From: an uncultured Eubacteriales bacterium
Lineage (GTDB): Bacteria > Bacillota > Clostridia > Oscillospirales > Oscillospiraceae
NCBI GenBank assembly: GCA_905201305.1
Contig: CAJKNS010000147.1
Span: 1 to 6,076 of the forward strand
Length of the DNA stretch: 6,076 nt
Reading direction: 5' to 3'
Position numbers and translations under genes: made by a program. This document shows positions 1 to 4,219 of this stretch, piece after piece. Under the pieces are notes generated by a model. That model was not told the origin of the DNA. It did not search any database and saw only the letters and a program-made list of their open reading frames with translations. The first letter of the stretch is position 1. Each line of letters opens with the position of its first letter.

Positions 1-820
1 TCTCGCCGCCCAGCTCGTCAACCACTGCGCCCACACGTCCGCCTCTGGGACCAACGCAGGTGCCCACAGGATCGATATCGGGATCGGAAGCCCAAACCGC
101 CAGCTTCGTGCGGCTGCCAGCCTCACGGGCAATGGAGCGAATCTCTACGGTGCCGTCGGAGATTTCAGGAACCTCCAGCTCAAACAGCCGCTTCACCAGA
201 CCGGGATGGGTCCGGGATACCATCATCTGTGCGCCGTGGCTGGACTTACGCACATCCACCGCATAAACGCGGATGGTGTCGCCCTCTACCCAGGTTTCGC
301 CGGGGACCTGCTCGCTCTGGCTGAGATAAGCGTCCATCTTGTCGCTTCCGGTGCCAATGCGGACGGTAATGCCGCCGTTGACCGGATCAATCCGCAGAAC
401 AGTGCCGGTGAGCATCTCATGGGACTTGGAGGTAAATCTGCCGTAAGCCGCCTCACGCTCCGCTTCCCGGATGCCCTGAATGATAACGCCCTTTGCGGTC
501 TGTGCCGCAATGCGTCCAAACTGCTTGGCTTTGGTTTCCACCTCAACCAGGTCGCCCTCTACTGCACCGGGCATGTACTTCTGCGCCTCGGCAATGGAAA
601 TTTCGGTGGCCGGGAACTGAACCTCTTCCACTACTTCCTTCTGGGCAAACAGCTTCATCTCGCCATCGATGATGTTGACGGTCACATTGTCGGTGTAGCC
701 GGTGTGATCCTTTTTATACGCAGCCAGCAGCGCCTGGGTGATCTTGTCCAGCATATACTCCTTGGGGATGCCCTTTTCCTTTTCCAGCTGGTCCAGTGCT
801 CCCATAATTTCGGCGTTCAT
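1..820 (-). CDS. nusA: Transcription termination/antitermination factor NusA, 3' end cut off by the window
   Basis: NusA binds RNA polymerase and nascent RNA and modulates pausing, termination and antitermination. The minus frame from the ATG at 818-820 is open to the left edge and gives 273 codons. It starts MNAEIMGALDQLEKEKGI and has the NusA N-terminal polymerase-binding domain (about residues 1-130). An S1 RNA-binding domain follows (about 135-200, including LTGTVLRIDP and GETWVEGD). The start of the first KH domain comes last, with the typical DPVGTCVGPRGGRV segment carrying the GxxG-type loop, then VVDELGGE at the edge. The rest of KH1 and all of KH2 are outside. A GGAGG ribosome site (831-835) lies 10 bases before the ATG, and the rimP stop is 17 bases upstream, so the two genes are cotranscribed. 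The rimP-nusA order is conserved in bacteria, which makes the identification very secure. Confidence 0.97.
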   Translation of the reverse strand, partial: MNAEIMGALDQLEKEKGIPKEYMLDKITQALLAAYKKDHTGYTDNVTVNIIDGEMKLFAQKEVVEEVQFPATEISIAEAQKYMPGAVEGDLVEVETKAKQFGRIAAQTAKGVIIQGIREAEREAAYGRFTSKSHEMLTGTVLRIDPVNGGITVRIGTGSDKMDAYLSQSEQVPGETWVEGDTIRVYAVDVRKSSHGAQMMVSRTHPGLVKRLFELEVPEISDGTVEIRSIAREAGSRTKLAVWASDPDIDPVGTCVGPRGGRVGAVVDELGGE

Positions 821-830
821 TTTTCAAATT

Positions 831-835
831 CCTCC
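831..835 (-). promoter_or_regulatory. Ribosome binding site of nusA
   Basis: The minus strand reads GGAGG here, 10 bases before the nusA ATG. It lies in the 17-base gap just after the rimP TGA (838-840), which supports nusA starting at 820. Confidence 0.85.
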
Positions 836-837
836 AA

Positions 838-1293
838 TCAAAACTCGGCATAGAGCCGCACCATGGCGGTCTCTTCCGGCGTAAATGTCATTGCTTCTTC
901 GCCCACTTCCAGAGAAATGGTTCCGTCCTGATAGTCCTTCAGGACTCCGATATATTCTTTCCGTCCGTCTCTGGGACGATACAGCCGCAGGAGCACCTTG
1001 CTCCCGAGAAACTGCTGAAAATCCCCGGGGCGCTTGAGTACACGCTCACAGCCTGCCGAACAGACCTCAAAGGTGTAGCTGTCGGGAATGGGATCTTCCT
1101 CATCCAGAATGGGGTCCAGCGCCCGGGACACGTTTTCGCAGTCCGAAATATCCACCGGACCATCCTTGTCGATGTAGACCCGCAGGAACCAATCGGCGCC
1201 CTCGCGAACATATTCCACGTCCCAAATGCGCAGTCCAAACTGCTGCGCCACCGGCTCGGCTAACTTCCAAACCTGATCTGTGATTTTACTCAT
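838..1293 (-). CDS. rimP: Ribosome maturation factor RimP
   Basis: RimP is a cytoplasmic assembly factor that helps mature the 30S ribosomal subunit. The 151-residue product has the usual family length. Its N-terminal alpha/beta domain (about 1-80) contains GLRIWDVEYVREGADWFLRV, the IDKDGPVDISDCENVSRALD segment and then LDEEDPIPDSYTFEVCSAG, all closely matching the family pattern. The C-terminal SH3-like domain (about 85-151) contains FLGSKVLLRLYRPRDGRKEY and IGVLKDYQDGTISLEV. The ATG at 1291-1293 is preceded by AAGGGGG (1298-1304). It is the first gene behind a strong promoter (1366-1394) and a hairpin leader, and nusA follows after 17 bases. The neighbourhood agrees fully with the family assignment. 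Confidence 0.97.
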   Translation of the reverse strand: MSKITDQVWKLAEPVAQQFGLRIWDVEYVREGADWFLRVYIDKDGPVDISDCENVSRALDPILDEEDPIPDSYTFEVCSAGCERVLKRPGDFQQFLGSKVLLRLYRPRDGRKEYIGVLKDYQDGTISLEVGEEAMTFTPEETAMVRLYAEF

Positions 1294-1297
1294 AATG

Positions 1298-1304
1298 CCC
1301 CCTT
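1298..1304 (-). promoter_or_regulatory. Ribosome binding site of rimP
   Basis: The minus strand reads AAGGGGG, four bases from the rimP ATG. The leader hairpin at 1314-1341 ends nine bases upstream, so folding of the leader could affect ribosome access. That last point is inference. Confidence 0.7.
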
Positions 1305-1313
1305 ATCAGCAAG

Positions 1314-1341
1314 AGAGAGTGGACCACCCGGCCCACTCTCT
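1314..1341 (-). promoter_or_regulatory. Hairpin in the 5' leader of rimP-nusA
   Basis: On the minus strand AGAGAGTGGGCC pairs with GGTCCACTCTCT around a four-base loop GGGT. This gives a 12-bp stem with one G-U pair. It lies between the predicted transcription start (about 1359) and the ribosome site. No T-tract follows it, so it is not an ordinary intrinsic terminator. It may stabilise the mRNA, bind a protein or modulate translation. The role is not known from the sequence. Confidence 0.75.
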
Positions 1342-1365
1342 GAGACTAACATACTTACATGGATG

Positions 1366-1394
1366 ATTATAGCACGCTGTGCTTGAATTTGCAA
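1366..1394 (-). promoter_or_regulatory. Strong sigma-A promoter of rimP-nusA
   Basis: On the minus strand the -35 element is TTGCAA (1389-1394) and the -10 element is a perfect TATAAT (1366-1371), separated by an optimal 17 bases. The -10 is extended by TGC just upstream. Transcription would start near 1358-1360, leaving a leader of about 65 bases before rimP. The spacer carries the inverted repeat AGCAC-AGC-GTGCT (1371-1383). Confidence 0.9.
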
Positions 1395-1414
1395 GGGTTT
1401 TCCTGGATTCTCTG

Positions 1415-1442
1415 AAAAAACTGTGCGATTCTTACAGCGCAC
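1415..1442 (-). terminator. Weak intrinsic terminator-like element at the end of the fumarase alpha gene
   Basis: On the minus strand GTGCG (1438-1442) can pair with CGCAC (1423-1427) across a 10-base loop. Two bases later comes a run of six T (1415-1420). The stem overlaps the stop codon at 1432-1434. It is short, so termination may be partial. It sits just before the rimP promoter, where an end of transcription would make sense. Confidence 0.4.
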
Positions 1443-2274
1443 CGGAGGCATGCCGGGTCACATGGCAGCTCATGTTTACCACACAGGGCAGCCCTGCAAT
1501 ATGGGTGGCATAGGGTCGGATACGCACTGCCAGCGCCGTGATTCTGCCGCCCATGCCCTGGGGTCCGATACCCAGACGGTTGATGTGCTCCAGCAGCGCC
1601 TGCTCCTTCTCTCCGTAAAACGCATCGGGATTTGGCGTGTCCATGGGCATCAGCAGCGCCTTTTTCGCCTCCAGGGCGCACTGCTCAATGGTGCCGCCCA
1701 GTCCAACGCCTACCACCACCGGCGGACAGGGATTGGAACCGGCAGTGGATACGCTGGAGACGATCCAGTCCTCAATGTCCTGCCAGGTTGCCGCAGGCGT
1801 AAACATCCGCATGGCGGACATATTCTCGCTGCCAAAGCCCTTGGGCGCAACGGTAACAGAAAAACCGTCGCCGGGCACGATGGTGGTATGAATCACCGCA
1901 GGGGTATTGTCCCCGGTGTTCTGCCGCCGCAGAGGATCGCTTACCACGGAGCAGCGAAGGAATCCGTTCAAATAGCCGTTGTGGACGCCCAGATTGATGG
2001 CATCGTTCAGGCTGCCGCCGGTGACGTGTACCTCCTGCCCGATCTCCAAAAATACCACCGCCATGCCGGTGTCCTGGCAGATGGGCACGCCTTTTTCCCG
2101 TGCCATCTGAAAATTCGTGGTAATATCCTGGAGAATACCCTTGCCAACGGGGCTCTCTTCCTTTTCCTCCGCCTGCTGGATCACCCAGCACAGATCATCC
2201 GGCAGAACCGTTGCCGCCTGAATGCACAGCTGCTCCACCAATGCGGAAATGTCCGCACAGGAAATCTCTCTCAT
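1432..2274 (-). CDS. Class I (Fe-S) fumarate hydratase-type lyase, alpha subunit
   Basis: Two-subunit class I fumarases and L-tartrate dehydratases hydrate or dehydrate C4 dicarboxylates using an oxygen-labile [4Fe-4S] cluster held by the alpha subunit. The 280-residue product has the usual alpha length. It carries the three cluster cysteines in their family contexts: Cys66 in ICQDTGMAV, Cys183 in SNPCPPVVVGVGLGG and Cys199 in EQCALEAKKAL. The family C-terminus GPQGMGGRITALAVRI and YATHIAGLPCVVN is also intact. The start chosen is the ATG at 2272-2274, one base after the amidohydrolase TGA, with GGAAGG-like pairing just upstream. A longer frame from a TTG at 2311-2313 would add 13 unconserved residues. 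The beta subunit, normally the next gene, is absent; a promoter and rimP follow instead. Fumarase is the likeliest activity. Tartrate or another hydroxy-acid dehydratase cannot be excluded. Confidence 0.9.
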   Translation of the reverse strand: MREISCADISALVEQLCIQAATVLPDDLCWVIQQAEEKEESPVGKGILQDITTNFQMAREKGVPICQDTGMAVVFLEIGQEVHVTGGSLNDAINLGVHNGYLNGFLRCSVVSDPLRRQNTGDNTPAVIHTTIVPGDGFSVTVAPKGFGSENMSAMRMFTPAATWQDIEDWIVSSVSTAGSNPCPPVVVGVGLGGTIEQCALEAKKALLMPMDTPNPDAFYGEKEQALLEHINRLGIGPQGMGGRITALAVRIRPYATHIAGLPCVVNMSCHVTRHASGAL

Positions 2275-2275
2275 C

Positions 2276-3430
2276 TCAGACACACTTCCTTCCCAAAGAA
2301 TAAACCGCTTCAATTCGGGTATCCAGCTCCAGCGGATTGCCGCTTGCCAGCATCAAATCCGCATCCTTACCGATTTCCAGGCTGCCGATCTGCTTGTCCA
2401 GTCCCGCGATTCTGGCAGGCTGAATGGTGATTGCCGCCAACGCCTCCTGTCGCGTCAGCCCCGAGCGCATTGCCATGGCAGCGCAGAGGGGCAGATATTG
2501 CAGGGGGGTTTCCGGATGGTCCGTGCAGATGGAGCACAATACGCCATTGTGGGTCAGCACCACAGGACCGGAAAAGCTCATGTTCCGCAGCTCCGGCTTG
2601 CAGCGATCCAGCAGATTTGGTCCGGTTACTACCCTTGCCTGCTCCTGCGCCATAATATCCGGCGCAAGATAAGCCTCGGTACCGTGGATAATCACATAAT
2701 CCAAATCAAATTCCTTTGCAATCCGAATGGCAGTAAAAATATCGTCCAGCCGATGGGCATGAAAATGCGCCTGAATTTCCCGATTCAGCACCGGCACCAG
2801 GGCTTCCAGCTTCATGTCAAAATCCGGCGCGTCAAAGTCCGGATCCTCCTGCGCCAGTTGCTGCTTCATCCGGTACTCCTGAGCTTTCCGGAGATTTTCC
2901 CGAATCAGCGCCGCCGTTGCCATACGAGTCACCGGCGTTTCATCCCGGTCATTGTAGGTGGACTTTGGATTTTCCCCCAATGCAAACTTCATGGCAGCAG
3001 GCGCCCGCAGGATCATGTCGTCAATGCGCCGCCCATAGGTCCGAATTGCCGCCGCCTGTCCCGCAATGGGATTGGCAGACCCCGGCGCTACAATCACCGC
3101 GGTCACGCCGCCTTTTCTGGCATCCTCAAAGGTATGGTCCATGGGGTTAATGCCGTCAATGACCCGCAGCTGCGGGGTAATGGGATCGGTGGACTCGTTG
3201 CAGTCCTCAGCTTCAAAGCCGACGCCGTCGCCGAACAGCCCCAGATGGGTGTGGATATCCACAAACCCCGGCAGCAGCCATTTGCCGCCTGCGTCCAGAA
3301 CCTCTTCCCCGTCCTTGGGCGCATACCGGTCCATGGAACCCATTTCTTCAATGGCAGCGCCAAACCGCAGATAACCGTCCGCAATGGGACTGCCCACCAC
3401 GGGCTCAATGTATGCATGGGTGATGACCAT
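2276..3430 (-). CDS. Amidohydrolase, imidazolonepropionase-related (COG1228-type), substrate unknown
   Basis: This is a metal-dependent cytoplasmic hydrolase of the amidohydrolase superfamily. The 384-residue product has the small N-terminal beta domain closing with DAGGKWLLPGFVDIHTHLG, which contains the metal-binding His60-x-His62. Further likely metal or catalytic residues are the HFHAHR cluster (His222-226), His249 in IIHGTEAY and Asp304 in ICTDHPETP. The C-terminus has the family closing motif GSLEIGKDADL (349-359). The segment TDPITPQLRVIDGINPMD and the APGSANPIAGQ motif mark the subfamily close to imidazolonepropionase and dihydroorotase-like proteins. True HutI is not supported, since no other hut genes are visible. 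The ATG at 3428-3430 is preceded by AGGAGA (3436-3441). A terminator lies just upstream, and the fumarase alpha gene begins one base after its stop, which suggests coupled translation. The substrate cannot be read from the sequence. Confidence 0.88.
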   Translation of the reverse strand: MVITHAYIEPVVGSPIADGYLRFGAAIEEMGSMDRYAPKDGEEVLDAGGKWLLPGFVDIHTHLGLFGDGVGFEAEDCNESTDPITPQLRVIDGINPMDHTFEDARKGGVTAVIVAPGSANPIAGQAAAIRTYGRRIDDMILRAPAAMKFALGENPKSTYNDRDETPVTRMATAALIRENLRKAQEYRMKQQLAQEDPDFDAPDFDMKLEALVPVLNREIQAHFHAHRLDDIFTAIRIAKEFDLDYVIIHGTEAYLAPDIMAQEQARVVTGPNLLDRCKPELRNMSFSGPVVLTHNGVLCSICTDHPETPLQYLPLCAAMAMRSGLTRQEALAAITIQPARIAGLDKQIGSLEIGKDADLMLASGNPLELDTRIEAVYSLGRKCV

Positions 3431-3435
3431 AGTAT

Positions 3436-3441
3436 TCTCCT
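3436..3441 (-). promoter_or_regulatory. Ribosome binding site of the amidohydrolase gene
   Basis: The minus strand reads AGGAGA five bases before the ATG at 3428-3430. It begins only nine bases after the T-tract of the upstream terminator. Confidence 0.8.
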
Positions 3442-3449
3442 ATTCCACG

Positions 3450-3486
3450 AAAAAATCGGAGACCGGAGGATTTCCTCCGGCCTCCG
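3450..3486 (-). terminator. Strong intrinsic terminator of the Fe-S oxidoreductase operon
   Basis: On the minus strand a 13-bp GC-rich stem (CGGAGGCCGGAGG paired with CCTCCGGTCTCCG, one G-U pair) encloses the loop AAAT. A single A and then six T (3450-3455) follow. The G-U pair forms only in minus-strand RNA, and the T-run is on that side, so it acts on the leftward operon. It begins 44 bases after the stop of the HydB-tail gene and ends just before the amidohydrolase ribosome site. Confidence 0.92.
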
Positions 3487-3510
3487 TTTAAACCGCTTGG
3501 ATCTAATTTA

Positions 3511-3526
3511 TGGGGTATTGTCCCCA
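3511..3526. repeat. Short inverted repeat in the intergenic region
   Basis: The plus strand reads TGGGG-TATTGT-CCCCA, a perfect 5-bp inverted repeat with a six-base centre. It lies between the stop of the HydB-tail gene and the terminator. It could be a small RNA hairpin or a protein-binding site for the downstream amidohydrolase gene. It may also be chance. Confidence 0.35.
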
Positions 3527-3530
3527 AACA

Positions 3531-4205
3531 TTAACCGCGGCGACGTCTCCGTCCGCCGCCGGCAGCAGCGCCGCCCTCTGCACCGAAGGAGCCAACGGGC
3601 ACGGGATCGGTGGGCGTTCTGGGCTTGACGGGTCCGCCATACTTCTTGATGGCGCCGTTGGGACAGGAGGCAATGAACGCCTCGGTCTTCAAGCCGCTCT
3701 CATCCTTGATGACACTGATCATGCCTTCACCGCCAACCACTGCACCGGCAGGGCAAGCCTTGAGACAAGCGCCGTTTCCCTTGCAGACAGCAGGATCAAT
3801 GTACAGGCTGTAGTAGCACTTAAGAGCAGTGCAGCGATGACGGCGCACATGGAGATCCCACTCCTCGGCGTTCTGCTCCAGAGAGGTGAGGATCAGCGTT
3901 GCAACCTTCTGGGTGTTGGGGCAGCCCACGGTCTTCATAGCCACCAGGGTCTCCTTCATGACATCCAGATCGTCAGCATTCGATTGACCATTTATAATGC
4001 CCTCCAGCATCAGCTGGAGCTGCCACAAACCGTCACGGCACATAACGCTCTTGCCGCAAGCCTCGGCACGGGCAGCCTTGACCATGTCCAGGCACCATGC
4101 CACAGGACAGGTGGATTCGTTTGCGCTGACAGGAGCCTCAGGGAGCTTGGCTGCACGCTCCAGGCACTTTTCCTTATTCGCAGCCAAAAGATTCTTATCA
4201 ATCAT
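3531..4205 (-). CDS. HydB/NuoF C-terminal-like Fe-S protein with ferredoxin domain and Gly/Arg tail
   Basis: Likely an electron-carrying subunit of a cytoplasmic flavin/Fe-S complex. The 224-residue product resembles only the end of HydB/NuoF. An N3-type cluster domain (about 45-120, with EACGKSVMCRDG, a helical LQLMLEGIINGQSNADDLDVM segment and GCPNT at Cys95) precedes a ferredoxin-like domain (about 132-190, IDPAVCKGNGACLKACP and later IASCPNGAIKKYG). The FMN/NADH-binding and SLBB parts of NuoF are absent. NuoF normally has CGKCxxC, but here the second cysteine is Ser53. In the ferredoxin motif the second cysteine is Asn144. Extra cysteines occur at 14, 33, 38, 125 and 130. After a proline-rich linker the protein ends GGGRRRRRG. 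The ATG at 4203-4205 has an AGGGAGG ribosome site, and the upstream oxidoreductase ends 14 bases before it. Partner and electron path are inferred from this context. Confidence 0.85.
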   Translation of the reverse strand: MIDKNLLAANKEKCLERAAKLPEAPVSANESTCPVAWCLDMVKAARAEACGKSVMCRDGLWQLQLMLEGIINGQSNADDLDVMKETLVAMKTVGCPNTQKVATLILTSLEQNAEEWDLHVRRHRCTALKCYYSLYIDPAVCKGNGACLKACPAGAVVGGEGMISVIKDESGLKTEAFIASCPNGAIKKYGGPVKPRTPTDPVPVGSFGAEGGAAAGGGRRRRRG

Positions 4206-4211
4206 CGAATA

Positions 4212-4218
4212 GCCCTCC
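4212..4218 (-). promoter_or_regulatory. Ribosome binding site of the HydB-tail gene
   Basis: The minus strand reads AGGGAGG six bases before the ATG at 4203-4205. It directly follows the TAA of the upstream oxidoreductase (4220-4222), which supports translation as one operon. Confidence 0.85.
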
Positions 4219-4219
4219 C

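Noticed and set aside
206..853. 215-codon plus-strand open frame
   Set aside because: It is the exact complement frame of nusA codons, which explains the absence of stops. The minus reading is unmistakably NusA.
1314..1341. Leader hairpin as a terminator
   Set aside because: Neither strand has a T-run after the stem, and a strong promoter reads straight into it.
2275..2313. Upstream TTG start for the fumarase alpha gene
   Set aside because: It adds 13 residues that do not look like the family N-terminus and overlaps the amidohydrolase by 38 bases. The ATG at 2274 gives the usual MREIS start and length.
1423..2430. 335-codon plus-strand open frame
   Set aside because: It is antisense to the clearly conserved fumarase alpha gene, and its translation has no family features.
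2222..3628. 468-codon plus-strand open frame
   Set aside because: It lies antisense to the amidohydrolase gene, shows no recognisable domain, has a composition rich in His, Arg and Gln typical of a shadow frame, and crosses the intergenic terminator.
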